Assembly (NCBI RefSeq): GCF_000734965.1
Contig: NZ_JMTB01000126.1
Location: 1-64,000 of the forward strand
DNA from: Trabulsiella guamensis ATCC 49490
GTDB lineage: Bacteria > Pseudomonadota > Gammaproteobacteria > Enterobacterales > Enterobacteriaceae
DNA length: 64,000 nt
Direction of reading: 5' to 3'
The notes beneath the pieces are model-generated. The model searched no databases. It saw nothing but the letters and a program-made list of their open reading frames with translations, and was not told where the DNA came from. Positions 9,409-20,148 of the stretch are shown piece after piece. The position numbers and the translations under genes were made by a program. The number at the start of each line of letters is the position of its first letter. Positions within the stretch are counted from its first letter, which is position 1.

Positions 9409-10606
9409 CTATCTGCTGCTGCCGTTAATCTATCTGCTGGTTAACGTCAAACTGGCGCAGCTGGGCGAGAGTTTTCCGATTACCATCGTGACCTTTCTGC
9501 CCGTGCTGCTGCTGTTGTATGTCGAACGCCTGAATCTGAAAAAACTGATGATTGCGCTGGGCGCTGGTGCCGGACTGACAGCATTCAACTACCTGTTCGG
9601 CCAGTCGCTGGATGCCAGCAAATATGTCACCTCGACCATGCTGTTCATCTACATCGTGATCATCATCGGTATGATGTGGAGCATCCGTTTCAAAACGATT
9701 TCGCCACATAACTACCGCAAAATTCTGCGTTTCTTTTATCTGGTGGTGGGGCTGGTGGTGATGCTGGCCGCCGCGGAGATGGCGCAGATCATACTCAGCG
9801 GCGGCAGTAGTTTAATGGAGTCGATTTCGAAATATCTTATTTACAGTAACAGCTATGTTCTGAACTTTATCAAATTTGGTGGTAAGCGAACCACCGCACT
9901 TTATTTCGAACCGGCATTTTTTGCTCTGGCACTAATCTCAATTTGGCTCAGCATCAAACAGTTTGGTATCAAAACCCCAAAGACCGATGCTATGATTCTC
10001 GCAGGGATAGTTCTTTCAGGATCGTTTTCAGGAGTGATGACATTTATCCTGTTTTACCTGCTGGAGTGGGCATTCCAGTATCTGAATAAAGAGGCGATTC
10101 GTAAGAAATTGCCGCTGGCGATTATCTCATTGGCTGTTTTTTTGCTGGGGGTGATTTTCGCATTCCCGTATATTTCAACACGACTCGGCGATTTGGGCAC
10201 TGAAGGTTCATCATCTTACTACCGAATTATCGGTCCGTTGGTGATGGTGGGCTATTCCCTGACCCATATTGATGGTGTGGTACGTTTTGGTTCTCTTTAC
10301 GAATATGTTGCATCATTCGGAATCTTTAACGGTGCTGATGTTGGTAAAACAATAGATAATGGCTTGTATCTGTTAATTATCTATTTTTCCTGGTTCGCGG
10401 TATTACTGACAGCATGGTATCTGGTTAAGGTTGCAAAAATGACGATTAACGCCTTTGGTAATAACCAGAATTTTGGCGTGCAGTTGTACCTTTTTACACC
10501 AGTGTCACTGTTTTTTACCGGCTCAATATTTAGCCCGGAATATGCGTTTTTAATTGTGTGTCCCTTTATTCTGCGCAAGGCGTTGAATATTGTGCACAAA
10601 GTATGA
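9383..10606 (+). CDS. wcaD: Colanic acid polymerase WcaD (Wzy-type)
   Basis: A 407-residue, highly hydrophobic protein with about ten to twelve membrane helices and a larger periplasmic loop containing [14 protein letters not shown], as in Wzy-type polymerases. WcaD polymerises colanic acid repeat units in the periplasm. The ATG at 9383 follows GGAGGA with good spacing and gives the conserved N-terminus. The gene overlaps the wcaC 3' end by 26 bases in another frame. Confidence 0.94.
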   Translation: MSRSIRVCSYLLLPLIYLLVNVKLAQLGESFPITIVTFLPVLLLLYVERLNLKKLMIALGAGAGLTAFNYLFGQSLDASKYVTSTMLFIYIVIIIGMMWSIRFKTISPHNYRKILRFFYLVVGLVVMLAAAEMAQIILSGGSSLMESISKYLIYSNSYVLNFIKFGGKRTTALYFEPAFFALALISIWLSIKQFGIKTPKTDAMILAGIVLSGSFSGVMTFILFYLLEWAFQYLNKEAIRKKLPLAIISLAVFLLGVIFAFPYISTRLGDLGTEGSSSYYRIIGPLVMVGYSLTHIDGVVRFGSLYEYVASFGIFNGADVGKTIDNGLYLLIIYFSWFAVLLTAWYLVKVAKMTINAFGNNQNFGVQLYLFTPVSLFFTGSIFSPEYAFLIVCPFILRKALNIVHKV

Positions 10607-10619
10607 GGTGGAAACGAAT

Positions 10620-11366
10620 ATGCTGCTGAGCATTATTACCGTGGCGTTTCGCAATTATGACGGGGTCGTGAAAACGAAAGCGTCACTGGCGCACCTGGCG
10701 CGCGAAACCGACCTCGATTTCGAATGGATTGTGGTGGATGGCGGCTCGACCGACGGCACCGCAGAGTATCTGGAAAACCTTAACGGGGAATACAACTTAC
10801 GCTACGTCAGCGAACGCGACAACGGCCTGTATGATGCCATGAATAAAGGCATCGCCATGGCGCAGGGTAAATTCGCGATTTTCCTCAATTCCGGCGATGT
10901 TTTTCATGAAGATATTGGCCATTTCGTTCGCCAGCTGGCAGACAAAAAAGAAGATGCCATGTATATCGGCGATGCGCTGTTAGATTTTGGCGATGGCACG
11001 AAAATTCGTCGTGGCGCAAAACCTGGCTGGTATATTTATCACAGCCTGCCGGCCAGCCATCAGGCTATCTTTTTCCCGGTGACGGGACTAAAAAATCACC
11101 CCTACGATCTGCAATATCGCGTTTCATCGGATTACGCGCTGGCCGCCCGTATGTATAAATCGGGTTATCCATTTAAGCGTGTTAAAGGTCTGGTTTCCGA
11201 ATTCTCGATGGGCGGCGTGTCTACCTCGAATAATCTTGAATTATGTCAGGATGCAAAAAACGTGCAGCGCAAAATATTGCGGGTGCCAGGCTTCTGGGCA
11301 GAATTGTCTTATTTAATGCGGTTGCGTACCACCGGTAAAACCAAAGCGTTATATAACAAAATATAA
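10620..11366 (+). CDS. wcaE: Colanic acid glycosyltransferase WcaE (GT2)
   Basis: A 248-residue GT-A transferase, the standard WcaE length. Motifs are [42 protein letters not shown] and FLNSGD, the last standing in for the DxD motif. This is the pattern of the amylovoran/colanic-acid GT2 branch. It acts in the cytoplasm on the lipid-linked repeat. The ATG at 10620 was chosen over an in-frame start 30 bases upstream inside wcaD because it matches the family N-terminus. Confidence 0.94.
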   Translation: MLLSIITVAFRNYDGVVKTKASLAHLARETDLDFEWIVVDGGSTDGTAEYLENLNGEYNLRYVSERDNGLYDAMNKGIAMAQGKFAIFLNSGDVFHEDIGHFVRQLADKKEDAMYIGDALLDFGDGTKIRRGAKPGWYIYHSLPASHQAIFFPVTGLKNHPYDLQYRVSSDYALAARMYKSGYPFKRVKGLVSEFSMGGVSTSNNLELCQDAKNVQRKILRVPGFWAELSYLMRLRTTGKTKALYNKI

Positions 11367-11381
11367 ATATCGGGAAAACTT

Positions 11382-11936
11382 ATGCAAGAGTTAAGCGGCT
11401 TCTCCGTGCCGAAAGGGTTCCGGGGCGGGAATGGTATTAAGGTGCAACTGTGGTGGGCTGTTCAGGCTACTTTATTTGCCTGGTCGCCACAAATACTTTA
11501 CCGCTGGCGCGCTTTCCTGCTTCGTTTATTTGGCGCAAAAATCGGAAAAAACGTAGTCATTCGGCCGTCGGTAAAAATCACCTATCCATGGAAATTAACC
11601 CTTGGTGATTATGCCTGGGTCGGCGATGACGCGGTTTTATATACCCTTGGCGAGATAACGATTGGTGCTAATTCTGTCATCTCGCAGAAATGTTATTTGT
11701 GTACCGGCAGTCACGATTATTCCAGCGCGCATTTTGATATTAACGCGACGCCGGTTGTGATTGGCGAAAAATGCTGGCTGGCGACGGATGTGTTTGTCGC
11801 GCCGGGCGTGACGATTGGTGATGGCACCGTCGTTGGCGCACGCAGCAGCGTATTTAAATCGCTACCGGCAAATGCGATTTGCCGTGGCAACCCCGCAGTG
11901 GTGACGCGCGAACGCGTGGTAACAACTCAACCCTGA
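11382..11936 (+). CDS. wcaF: Colanic acid O-acetyltransferase WcaF
   Basis: A 184-residue acetyltransferase of the NodL/LacA-like hexapeptide family. It has the N-terminal [18 protein letters not shown] and repeats through [21 protein letters not shown], with the catalytic-type histidine in CTGSHDY. It is the second putative O-acetyltransferase of the colanic acid cluster. A 20-base gap separates it from gmd. Confidence 0.93.
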   Translation: MQELSGFSVPKGFRGGNGIKVQLWWAVQATLFAWSPQILYRWRAFLLRLFGAKIGKNVVIRPSVKITYPWKLTLGDYAWVGDDAVLYTLGEITIGANSVISQKCYLCTGSHDYSSAHFDINATPVVIGEKCWLATDVFVAPGVTIGDGTVVGARSSVFKSLPANAICRGNPAVVTRERVVTTQP

Positions 11937-11956
11937 TAAAACAGAGGAATATAATT

Positions 11957-13078
11957 ATGTCAAAAGTCGCTCTCATCACCGGCGTAACCGGACAGGATGG
12001 CTCGTATCTGGCAGAACTGCTGCTGGAAAAAGGGTATGAAGTTCATGGGATTAAACGTCGTGCTTCTTCGTTCAATACCGAACGCGTTGATCACATTTAT
12101 CAGGATCCGCATACCAGCAACCCGAAATTCCACCTGCATTACGGCGATCTGACGGATACCTCCAACCTGACCCGCATCCTGCAGGAAGTGCAGCCGGACG
12201 AAGTGTACAACCTGGGCGCCATGAGCCACGTTGCAGTCTCTTTTGAATCCCCGGAATACACCGCCGATGTGGATGCGATGGGCACGCTGCGTCTGCTGGA
12301 GGCTATCCGCTTCCTCGGCCTGGAAAAGAAAACCCGCTTCTATCAGGCTTCCACGTCTGAACTGTACGGTCTGGTGCAGGAAATCCCGCAGAAAGAGACC
12401 ACGCCGTTCTACCCGCGCTCTCCGTATGCCGTCGCGAAACTGTATGCTTACTGGATCACCGTTAACTATCGCGAATCCTACGGCATGTATGCCTGCAACG
12501 GCATTCTATTCAACCACGAATCGCCGCGCCGTGGCGAAACCTTCGTGACCCGCAAAATTACCCGCGCGATTGCCAACATCGCTCAGGGGCTGGAGAAGTG
12601 CCTGTACCTCGGCAACATGGATTCTCTGCGTGACTGGGGCCATGCGAAAGACTACGTCAAAATGCAGTGGATGATGCTGCAACAGGATCAACCGGAAGAT
12701 TTCGTCATTGCCACCGGCGTGCAGTATTCCGTACGTCAGTTCGTGGAAATGGCGGCAGCGCAACTCGGTATCAAACTGCGCTTTGAAGGCACTGGCGTGG
12801 ACGAAAAAGGCATCGTGGTTTCTGTCACCGGTCACGACGCACCGGGTGTCAAACCGGGTGATGTGATGGTGGCGGTGGATCCGCGTTACTTCCGTCCGGC
12901 GGAAGTGGAAACCCTGCTCGGCGACCCGACCAAAGCGCACGAAAAACTGGGCTGGAAACCGGAAACAACCCTGCAGGAAATGGTTTCTGAAATGGTGGCA
13001 AAAGATCTGGAAGCGGCGAAGAAACATTCTCTGCTCAAATCCCACGGCTACGAGGTCGCCATCGCGCTGGAGTCCTGA
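11957..13078 (+). CDS. gmd: GDP-mannose 4,6-dehydratase
   Basis: A 373-residue extended short-chain dehydrogenase with cofactor motif [15 protein letters not shown] and active-site [12 protein letters not shown] (Tyr-x3-Lys). It converts GDP-D-mannose to GDP-4-keto-6-deoxymannose, the first step to GDP-L-fucose for colanic acid. The ATG at 11957 follows AGAGGAAT and gives the exact family length. Fcl, which completes the pathway, follows after 3 bases. Confidence 0.97.
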   Translation: MSKVALITGVTGQDGSYLAELLLEKGYEVHGIKRRASSFNTERVDHIYQDPHTSNPKFHLHYGDLTDTSNLTRILQEVQPDEVYNLGAMSHVAVSFESPEYTADVDAMGTLRLLEAIRFLGLEKKTRFYQASTSELYGLVQEIPQKETTPFYPRSPYAVAKLYAYWITVNYRESYGMYACNGILFNHESPRRGETFVTRKITRAIANIAQGLEKCLYLGNMDSLRDWGHAKDYVKMQWMMLQQDQPEDFVIATGVQYSVRQFVEMAAAQLGIKLRFEGTGVDEKGIVVSVTGHDAPGVKPGDVMVAVDPRYFRPAEVETLLGDPTKAHEKLGWKPETTLQEMVSEMVAKDLEAAKKHSLLKSHGYEVAIALES

Positions 13079-13081
13079 TCC

Positions 13082-14047
13082 ATGACCAGAAAACGTATTT
13101 TTGTGGCGGGCCACCGGGGAATGGTGGGCTCGGCCATCGCCCGGCAGCTTGAGCAACGCGATGACGTGGAACTGGTTCTGCGCACCCGCGATGAGCTCAA
13201 CCTGCTCGACAGTAACGCAGTGAATGCGTTCTTTGAAACGGAACGCATTGATCAGGTGTATCTGGCGGCGGCGAAAGTGGGCGGCATTGTCGCCAATAAC
13301 ACCTACCCGGCGGATTTCATCTTCGAGAACATGATGATTGAGAGCAACATCATTCACGCCGCGCATGTGCACAACGCGGATAAGCTGTTGTTCCTCGGCT
13401 CCTCCTGCATTTACCCGAAACTGGCGAAACAGCCGATTCCGGAAAGCGAACTGCTGCAGGGCACGCTGGAAGCGACCAACGAGCCTTATGCGATTGCCAA
13501 AATCGCCGGGATCAAGCTGTGTGAATCTTACAACCGCCAGTACGGTCGTGATTATCGTTCCGTTATGCCGACCAACCTGTACGGGCCGAACGATAACTTT
13601 CACCCGAGCAACTCGCATGTGATCCCGGCGCTGCTGCGCCGCTTCCACGAAGCCACGCAGGAGAATGCGCCGGATGTGGTGGTGTGGGGTAGCGGTACGC
13701 CGATGCGTGAGTTCCTCCATGTTGATGACATGGCGGCGGCGAGCATCCACGTAATGGAGCTCGACAGCGAGGTGTGGAAAGAGAATACCCAGCCGATGCT
13801 GTCGCACATTAACGTCGGTACCGGCGTTGACTGCACCATTCGCGAATTGGCACAGACCATCGCGACGGTGGTGGGCTACAAAGGCCGCATCGTGTTTGAT
13901 GCCACGAAACCGGACGGTACGCCACGCAAGCTGCTGGACGTATCGCGGCTGCATCAACTGGGCTGGTATCACGAAATCACCCTTGAGGCAGGGCTGGCCA
14001 GTACGTACCAGTGGTTCCTCGAAAACCAGCAGCGTTTCCGGGGGTAA
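13082..14047 (+). CDS. fcl: GDP-L-fucose synthase
   Basis: A 321-residue short-chain dehydrogenase (also called WcaG) with NADP motif [11 protein letters not shown] and catalytic [11 protein letters not shown]. It performs the 3,5-epimerisation and 4-reduction that turn the Gmd product into GDP-L-fucose. It lies tightly between gmd and gmm, so the three GDP-sugar genes are co-expressed. Confidence 0.97.
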   Translation: MTRKRIFVAGHRGMVGSAIARQLEQRDDVELVLRTRDELNLLDSNAVNAFFETERIDQVYLAAAKVGGIVANNTYPADFIFENMMIESNIIHAAHVHNADKLLFLGSSCIYPKLAKQPIPESELLQGTLEATNEPYAIAKIAGIKLCESYNRQYGRDYRSVMPTNLYGPNDNFHPSNSHVIPALLRRFHEATQENAPDVVVWGSGTPMREFLHVDDMAAASIHVMELDSEVWKENTQPMLSHINVGTGVDCTIRELAQTIATVVGYKGRIVFDATKPDGTPRKLLDVSRLHQLGWYHEITLEAGLASTYQWFLENQQRFRG

Positions 14048-14049
14048 CC

Positions 14050-14529
14050 ATGTTTCTTAAGCACGAAGATTTTGCCACCGTGGTGCGTTCAACGCCGCTC
14101 ATCTCTATAGATTTGATCGTCGAGAACGCGCGTGGACAATTTCTGCTCGGGAAACGCAATAACCGTCCGGCACAGGGCTACTGGTTCGTGCCGGGCGGGC
14201 GCGTGCAGAAGGACGAGACGCTCGCTGACGCCTTTGCCCGTCTGACCGGGGCGGAACTGGGCCTGCGCCTGCCGATGTCGGCAGGGGAGTTTTACGGTGT
14301 CTGGCAGCACTTCTATGACGACAACTTTTCCGGTACCGATTTCACCACTCACTATGTAGTGCTCGGTTTCCGCCTGAAAGTGGACGCAGACGCGCTGAAT
14401 TTACCGGTCGAACAGCATAACGACTACCGCTGGCTGACGTCAGCGGAACTGCTGGCCGCCGATAACGTGCACGACAACAGCCGCGCCTACTTCCTCGTTG
14501 AGAAGCGCGCAGAGGTGCCGGGACTATGA
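14050..14529 (+). CDS. gmm: GDP-mannose mannosyl hydrolase
   Basis: A 159-residue Nudix-superfamily enzyme (also called WcaH or NudD). Its Nudix-like helix [17 protein letters not shown] is the atypical form found in GDP-mannose hydrolases, which attack the sugar carbon rather than phosphorus. It releases mannose from GDP-mannose and may balance the GDP-mannose and GDP-fucose pools. The ATG at 14050 gives the conserved MFLKHEDF-type start. Its stop overlaps the wcaI start as ATGA. Confidence 0.95.
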   Translation: MFLKHEDFATVVRSTPLISIDLIVENARGQFLLGKRNNRPAQGYWFVPGGRVQKDETLADAFARLTGAELGLRLPMSAGEFYGVWQHFYDDNFSGTDFTTHYVVLGFRLKVDADALNLPVEQHNDYRWLTSAELLAADNVHDNSRAYFLVEKRAEVPGL

Positions 14530-15749
14530 AGATTCTGGTTTACGGCATTAATTATTCTCCCGAGTTGACCGGCATCGGTAAATACACCGGGGAGATGGTC
14601 GACTGGATGGCCCGCCAGGGCCACGAGGTACGGGTGATCACTGCCCCGCCTTACTACCCGGAATGGAAGGTCGGCGAGCGTTATTCCGCCTGGCGTTATC
14701 GTCGGGAAGAGGGTGTAGCCACCGTCTGGCGCTGCCCGCTGTATGTGCCGAGACAGCCTTCCACGCTGAAACGATTATTGCATCTCGGCAGTTTTGCCCT
14801 CAGCAGCTTTTTCCCGCTGATGGCCCAGCGACGCTGGAAACCGGACCGCATCATTGGCGTGGTGCCGACGCTGTTCTGCACGCCGGGCATGCGCCTGCTG
14901 GCGAAACTCTCCGGCGCGCGCACGGTACTGCATATTCAGGATTATGAAGTTGACGCGATGCTCGGCCTCGGCATGGCCGGAAAAGGCAATGGTGGCAAAG
15001 TGGCGAAACTGGCCAGCGCGTTTGAACGCAGTGGCCTGCACAACGTCGACAACGTCTCCACGATTTCACGTTCGATGATGAACAAAGCGCAGGAGAAAGG
15101 CGTTCCTGCGGAGAAAGTGATTTTCTTCCCCAACTGGTCCGAAGTGGCGCGCTTTCGCGACGTCAGTGCGACGCAGGTGGCGGTATTGCGCGAACAGTTG
15201 GGGTTACCCGCCGATCAAAAAATCATTCTTTATTCCGGCAACATCGGGGAAAAACAGGGGCTGGAGAGCGTCATTGATGCGGCTTCGCAACTGCAACACC
15301 AGCCATGGCTGTTCGTGATTGTCGGGCAGGGCGGCGGGAAAGCGCGTCTGGAAAAGCTGGCGGCAGAACGCGGCTTAAATAACGTCCGCTTTTTCCCGTT
15401 GCAACCGTATGAAGCGCTGCCTGCGCTACTGAAAATGGGCGATTGCCATCTGGTTATCCAGAAACGCGGTGCCGCTGATGCGGTGCTGCCCTCGAAGCTG
15501 ACGAACATTCTCGCGGTCGGCGGCAATGCGGTGATCACCGCTGAAGCGGAAACTGAACTGGGCCAGTTGTGCAATGCCATTCCCGGGATCGCGGTTTGCG
15601 TCGAGCCGGAGTCCGTTCCGGCGCTGGTGACAGGAATTGAAAGCGCACTGGCGCTGCCGAAAGATAACCGGCTGGCGCACGAGTACGCTGAGCGCACGCT
15701 CGAAAAAGAGAACGTGCTGAGCCAATTTATTGCTGATATTCGGGGTTAA
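14526..15749 (+). CDS. wcaI: Colanic acid glycosyltransferase WcaI (GT4)
   Basis: A 407-residue GT-B transferase. It has the N-terminal [20 protein letters not shown], the linker region around [15 protein letters not shown], and a family 4 C-terminal donor site with [17 protein letters not shown]. It adds one sugar of the colanic acid repeat. It is coupled to gmm by a 4-base overlap and followed by manC after 3 bases. Confidence 0.94.
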   Translation: MKILVYGINYSPELTGIGKYTGEMVDWMARQGHEVRVITAPPYYPEWKVGERYSAWRYRREEGVATVWRCPLYVPRQPSTLKRLLHLGSFALSSFFPLMAQRRWKPDRIIGVVPTLFCTPGMRLLAKLSGARTVLHIQDYEVDAMLGLGMAGKGNGGKVAKLASAFERSGLHNVDNVSTISRSMMNKAQEKGVPAEKVIFFPNWSEVARFRDVSATQVAVLREQLGLPADQKIILYSGNIGEKQGLESVIDAASQLQHQPWLFVIVGQGGGKARLEKLAAERGLNNVRFFPLQPYEALPALLKMGDCHLVIQKRGAADAVLPSKLTNILAVGGNAVITAEAETELGQLCNAIPGIAVCVEPESVPALVTGIESALALPKDNRLAHEYAERTLEKENVLSQFIADIRG

Positions 15750-15752
15750 ACA

Positions 15753-17189
15753 ATGAGTCAGTCACAGTTATTTCCCGTCGTGATGGCCGGTGGCTCCGGC
15801 AGCCGTTTATGGCCGCTGTCCCGTGTGCTTTATCCCAAACAGTTCCTCTGCCTGAAAGGGGAGCTGACCATGCTTCAGGCGACGATTAATCGTCTCAACG
15901 GCGTGGAATGCGAAAGCCCGGTGGTGATCTGCAACGAGCAGCATCGCTTCATCGTGGCCGAGCAGTTGCGTCAGCTCAACAAGCTGACGGAAAACATCAT
16001 TCTCGAACCGGCAGGGCGCAATACTGCTCCGGCCATTGCGCTGGCAGCGCTGGCGGCTAAACGCAGTTGCCCGGACAACGATCCGCTGATGCTGGTGCTG
16101 GCGGCGGATCATGTCATTCAGAATGAAGACGCCTTCCGCGCTGCAGTGCGCGACGCGATGCCCTACGCTGAAAGCGGCAAACTGGTGACCTTCGGTATCG
16201 TGCCGGATCTGCCGGAAACCGGCTACGGCTACATTCGCCGTGGCGAAGTCTGCCCGGGCGAAAAAGACGCGGTGGCATTTGAGGTGGCGCAGTTTGTCGA
16301 AAAACCGAATCTTGAAACTGCTCAGGCGTACGTTTCCAGCGGCGAATATTACTGGAACAGCGGCATGTTCCTGTTCCGTGCCGGACGCTATCTCGAAGAG
16401 CTGAAAAAATACCGCCCGGATATTCTCGAGGCCTGCGAAAACGCGATGAACGTGACGGACCCGGATCTCGACTTTATTCGCGTTAACGAAGCGGCGTTCC
16501 TCGCCTGCCCGGAAGAGTCTATCGATTATGCGGTGATGGAACGTACAGCGGACGCGGTGGTTATGCCAATGGACGCAGGCTGGAGCGATGTCGGCTCGTG
16601 GTCCTCACTGTGGGAAATCAGCGCCCATACCGCCGAAGGCAATGTGCACCATGGTGATGTGATCAGCCACAAGACCGAAAACAGCTATGTGTATGCGGAA
16701 TCGGGGCTGGTGACCACTGTCGGGGTGAAAGACCTGGTGGTGGTACAGACCAAAGATGCGGTGCTGATCGCGGATCGCAATGCGGTGCAGGACGTGAAAA
16801 AAGTGGTGGAGCAGATCAAAGCCGATGGACGCCATGAGCACCACATTCACCGGGAAGTGTATCGCCCGTGGGGAAAATACGACTCCATTGATTCCGGCGA
16901 GCGCTATCAGGTGAAGCGCATTACCGTGAAACCGGGTGAGGGACTCTCATTGCAGATGCATCACCACCGTGCGGAGCACTGGATTGTGGTGGCCGGGACC
17001 GCCAAAGTCACTATCAATAATGAAATCAAATTGTTGGGAGAAAACGAGTCGGTCTATATCCCGCTCGGTGCCACCCACTGTCTGGAAAACCCCGGGAAGA
17101 TCCCACTCGACCTGATTGAAGTCCGCTCCGGCGCGTACCTCGAAGAGGATGACGTCGTGCGATTTGCGGATCGGTACGGACGCGTATAG
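15753..17189 (+). CDS. manC: Mannose-1-phosphate guanylyltransferase
   Basis: A 478-residue enzyme (also CpsB). The N-terminal nucleotidyltransferase domain has [12 protein letters not shown] and YPKQFL near residues 11-30 and the VEKPNLETA motif. The C-terminal cupin resembles type II phosphomannose isomerase (about 340-475, ending in [18 protein letters not shown]). It makes GDP-mannose from mannose 1-phosphate and GTP. A REP-like repeat separates it from manB. Confidence 0.96.
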   Translation: MSQSQLFPVVMAGGSGSRLWPLSRVLYPKQFLCLKGELTMLQATINRLNGVECESPVVICNEQHRFIVAEQLRQLNKLTENIILEPAGRNTAPAIALAALAAKRSCPDNDPLMLVLAADHVIQNEDAFRAAVRDAMPYAESGKLVTFGIVPDLPETGYGYIRRGEVCPGEKDAVAFEVAQFVEKPNLETAQAYVSSGEYYWNSGMFLFRAGRYLEELKKYRPDILEACENAMNVTDPDLDFIRVNEAAFLACPEESIDYAVMERTADAVVMPMDAGWSDVGSWSSLWEISAHTAEGNVHHGDVISHKTENSYVYAESGLVTTVGVKDLVVVQTKDAVLIADRNAVQDVKKVVEQIKADGRHEHHIHREVYRPWGKYDSIDSGERYQVKRITVKPGEGLSLQMHHHRAEHWIVVAGTAKVTINNEIKLLGENESVYIPLGATHCLENPGKIPLDLIEVRSGAYLEEDDVVRFADRYGRV

Positions 17190-17202
17190 CACGCATTACC
17201 TT

Positions 17203-17232
17203 GCCCGGTGGCGCTGCGCTTACCGGGCCTAC
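17203..17232 (+). repeat. REP-like palindromic repeat between manC and manB
   Basis: The arms GCCCGGT and ACCGGGC enclose GGCGCTGCGCTT, and the unit ends CCTAC, matching the enterobacterial REP pattern ending in CGGGCCTAC. It lies 13 bases after the manC stop. REP units inside operons commonly stabilise upstream mRNA. A second weak GC-rich inverted segment follows to about 17260. Confidence 0.7.
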
Positions 17233-17326
17233 GGACTGGCGCATCGCTATCCGGCGATGAAAATAACTCAATAAAAAATGACCTGCGAGGGTCAGGGCTC
17301 ACTGTTGCCTGAAAAAGGGTAAAACC

Positions 17327-18697
17327 ATGACAAAATTGACCTGTTTTAAAGCCTACGATATTCGCGGCAAGCTGGGTGAAGAGCTGAATGAAGATATCGC
17401 GTGGCGCATTGGCCGCGCGTATGGCGAATACCTGAAACCGAAAACCATCGTCCTCGGCGGCGATGTACGTCTGACCAGCGAAGCGCTGAAGCTGGCGCTG
17501 GCGAAAGGTCTGCGCGACGCAGGCGTTGATGTGCTGGATATCGGTCTGTCCGGCACCGAAGAAATTTACTTTGCCACGTTCCACCTCGGCGTGGATGGCG
17601 GCATCGAAGTGACCGCCAGCCATAACCCGATGGACTACAACGGCATGAAACTGGTGCGCGAAGGCGCGCGCCCCATCAGCGGCGACACCGGCCTGCGCGA
17701 CGTACAGCGTCTGGCAGAAGCCAATGATTTCCCGCCCGTAGATGAAAAGAAACGCGGCAGTTACCAGAAGATCGACCTGCGTGATGCCTACATTGACCAC
17801 CTGCTTGGCTACATCAACACCAAAAACCTGACGCCGCTGAAGCTGGTGATTAACTCCGGCAACGGCGCGGCAGGCCCGGTGATTGACGCCCTCGAAGCCC
17901 GCTTCCAGTCCCACAACGTTCCGGTGACCTTCATCAAGGTCCACAACACGCCTGACGGCAATTTCCCTAACGGTATTCCGAACCCGCTGCTGCCGGAGTG
18001 TCGCGCCGATACCCGCAACGCGGTGATTGAACATGGCGCAGACATGGGTATCGCCTTTGATGGCGATTTTGACCGCTGTTTCCTGTTCGATGAAAACGGT
18101 CAGTTCATTGAAGGCTATTACATTGTCGGCCTGCTGGCAGAAGCGTTTCTCGAGAAAAACCCTGGCGCGAAAATCATCCATGATCCGCGTCTGTCCTGGA
18201 ACACCGTCGATGTGGTGAGTGCCGCAGGCGGTACACCGGTGATGTCCAAAACCGGCCACGCGTTTATCAAAGAGCGCATGCGTCAGGAAGACGCCATCTA
18301 CGGCGGCGAAATGAGCGCCCATCACTATTTCCGTGATTTTGCCTACTGCGACAGCGGGATGATCCCGTGGCTGCTGGTGACGGAGCTGTTGTGCCTGAAG
18401 GGGCAGTCGCTCGGCGAACTGGTCCGTGACCGCATGGCGGCGTTCCCGGCGAGCGGGGAAATCAACAGCACGCTGGCAGAGCCTGCGGCGGCGATTGCCC
18501 GGGTCGAACAGCACTTTGCTCAGGATGCGCTGGAAATTGACCGTACCGACGGCATCAGCGTGGCGTATGCCGACTGGCGTTTCAACCTGCGTTCATCGAA
18601 CACCGAACCGGTGGTGCGGCTGAACGTGGAATCACGCGGCAATCCGGCGCTGATGGAAGCGCGAACGAAGGACATTCTGGCGCTGTTGAAACAGTAA
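17327..18697 (+). CDS. manB: Phosphomannomutase
   Basis: A 456-residue alpha-D-phosphohexomutase (also CpsG). The active-site phosphoserine loop is TASHNP with Ser98, the metal-binding loop is FDGDFDRC, and the sugar loop is [10 protein letters not shown]. It interconverts mannose 6-phosphate and mannose 1-phosphate, feeding ManC. The motifs are all intact. Confidence 0.97.
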   Translation: MTKLTCFKAYDIRGKLGEELNEDIAWRIGRAYGEYLKPKTIVLGGDVRLTSEALKLALAKGLRDAGVDVLDIGLSGTEEIYFATFHLGVDGGIEVTASHNPMDYNGMKLVREGARPISGDTGLRDVQRLAEANDFPPVDEKKRGSYQKIDLRDAYIDHLLGYINTKNLTPLKLVINSGNGAAGPVIDALEARFQSHNVPVTFIKVHNTPDGNFPNGIPNPLLPECRADTRNAVIEHGADMGIAFDGDFDRCFLFDENGQFIEGYYIVGLLAEAFLEKNPGAKIIHDPRLSWNTVDVVSAAGGTPVMSKTGHAFIKERMRQEDAIYGGEMSAHHYFRDFAYCDSGMIPWLLVTELLCLKGQSLGELVRDRMAAFPASGEINSTLAEPAAAIARVEQHFAQDALEIDRTDGISVAYADWRFNLRSSNTEPVVRLNVESRGNPALMEARTKDILALLKQ

Positions 18698-18701
18698 ATC
18701 C

Positions 18702-18725
18702 TTCCCCTCCCGGACGGGAGGGGAA
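18702..18725 (+). repeat. Perfect GC-rich hairpin between manB and wcaJ
   Basis: An 11-bp perfect stem (TTCCCCTCCCG with CGGGAGGGGAA) has a two-base GA loop. It starts four bases after the manB stop. Without a following T run it is unlikely to terminate strongly; protection of upstream mRNA or partial attenuation before wcaJ are plausible roles. Confidence 0.7.
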
Positions 18726-18744
18726 TCTCTGAACAGGAACAACG

Positions 18745-20139
18745 ATGACGACTCTAAGAAAGCGCGAGCGAGCCAAAACGAATGCATCGTTAATCTCAAT
18801 GGTGCAGCGATTCTCTGACATCACCATCATGGTCGGTGGCCTGTGGGTGGTCTGTAAGGGAGCGGCACTGCCCTTTCTGTATATGCATTTGCTGATGGCG
18901 TTGATTACCCTGGTGGTCTTTCAGATGATCGGCGGAATGACCGATTTTTATCGCTCATGGCGTGGTGTACGCATCTCAACAGAACTGCTGTTACTGCTGC
19001 AAAACTGGACGCTGAGTCTGGTGTTCAGCGCCGGGTTGCTGGCGTTTAATGATGACTTCAACAACAGCTTTGGCATCTGGCTGGCGTGGTATTTGCTCAG
19101 CACCACCGGCATGGTGGTGAGCCGGGCGTTTATCCGCTCCGGTGCGGGCTGGTTGCGCAATCAGGGTTACAACACGCGTCGCGTGGCAATGGCCGGTGAT
19201 TTACCGGTCGGGCAGGCGTTACTCGACAGCTTCCGCAATCAGCCGTGGTTAGGTTATGAAGTGATCGGCACCTATCACGATCCCAAACCGGGCGGTGTGG
19301 GCGCTGACTGGGCCGGGAATACGCAGCAACTGCTCGAAGATGCCCGCGCGGGCAAGATCCATAACGTCTATATCGCCATGCCGATGCGTGACGAAGCCTG
19401 CATCAAAAAACTGGTTCGCGATCTCGCCGATACCACCTGTTCGGTGATCCTGATCCCGGATGTCTTTACCTTCAACATCCTTCATTCCCGCGTAGAAGAA
19501 GTGAACGGCGTGCCTGTGGTACCGCTGTACGACACGCCGCTGTCGGGCACCAACCGGGTGCTGAAGCGCCTGGAGGATATCGTCCTTTCCGCTTTTATTC
19601 TGCTGCTGATCTCCCCGGTATTGTGCGCGATTGCCCTCGCCGTGAAGCTGAGTTCGCCAGGCCCGATCATCTTTCGCCAGACCCGTTACGGGATGGATGG
19701 CAAGCCGATCATGGTGTGGAAATTTCGCTCCATGCGGGTAATGGAAAACGACAAGGTGGTGACCCAGGCGACGCAGAACGATCCGCGGGTCACGAAGGTG
19801 GGAAACTTCCTGCGCCGCACCTCGCTCGATGAGCTGCCGCAGTTCGTCAACGTGCTGACGGGAGGGATGTCGATTGTCGGCCCGCGTCCGCATGCGGTGG
19901 CGCATAACGAACAGTATCGTCAGCTGATTCTGGGCTACATGCTGCGTCATAAAGTCAAACCGGGGATCACCGGCTGGGCGCAAATCAACGGCTGGCGCGG
20001 TGAGACCGACACGCTGGAGAAAATGGAAAAACGCATTGAGTTCGATCTCGAGTACATCCGCGAATGGAGCCTCTGGTTCGATATCAAAATTGTTTTTCTG
20101 ACGGTGTTCAAAGGCTTTGTTAACAAAGCGGCGTATTGA
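18745..20139 (+). CDS. wcaJ: Undecaprenyl-phosphate glucose phosphotransferase WcaJ
   Basis: A 464-residue polyisoprenyl-phosphate hexose-1-phosphate transferase. It has membrane helices in residues 20-125, a central Rossmann-like domain (about 140-260), and a C-terminal catalytic domain from about 275. Conserved there are KFRSMRV, RRTSLDELPQFVNVL and SIVGPRPHA. It transfers glucose 1-phosphate from UDP-glucose to the lipid carrier, starting each colanic acid repeat. Confidence 0.96.
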   Translation: MTTLRKRERAKTNASLISMVQRFSDITIMVGGLWVVCKGAALPFLYMHLLMALITLVVFQMIGGMTDFYRSWRGVRISTELLLLLQNWTLSLVFSAGLLAFNDDFNNSFGIWLAWYLLSTTGMVVSRAFIRSGAGWLRNQGYNTRRVAMAGDLPVGQALLDSFRNQPWLGYEVIGTYHDPKPGGVGADWAGNTQQLLEDARAGKIHNVYIAMPMRDEACIKKLVRDLADTTCSVILIPDVFTFNILHSRVEEVNGVPVVPLYDTPLSGTNRVLKRLEDIVLSAFILLLISPVLCAIALAVKLSSPGPIIFRQTRYGMDGKPIMVWKFRSMRVMENDKVVTQATQNDPRVTKVGNFLRRTSLDELPQFVNVLTGGMSIVGPRPHAVAHNEQYRQLILGYMLRHKVKPGITGWAQINGWRGETDTLEKMEKRIEFDLEYIREWSLWFDIKIVFLTVFKGFVNKAAY

Positions 20140-20148
20140 GGTAGCGGC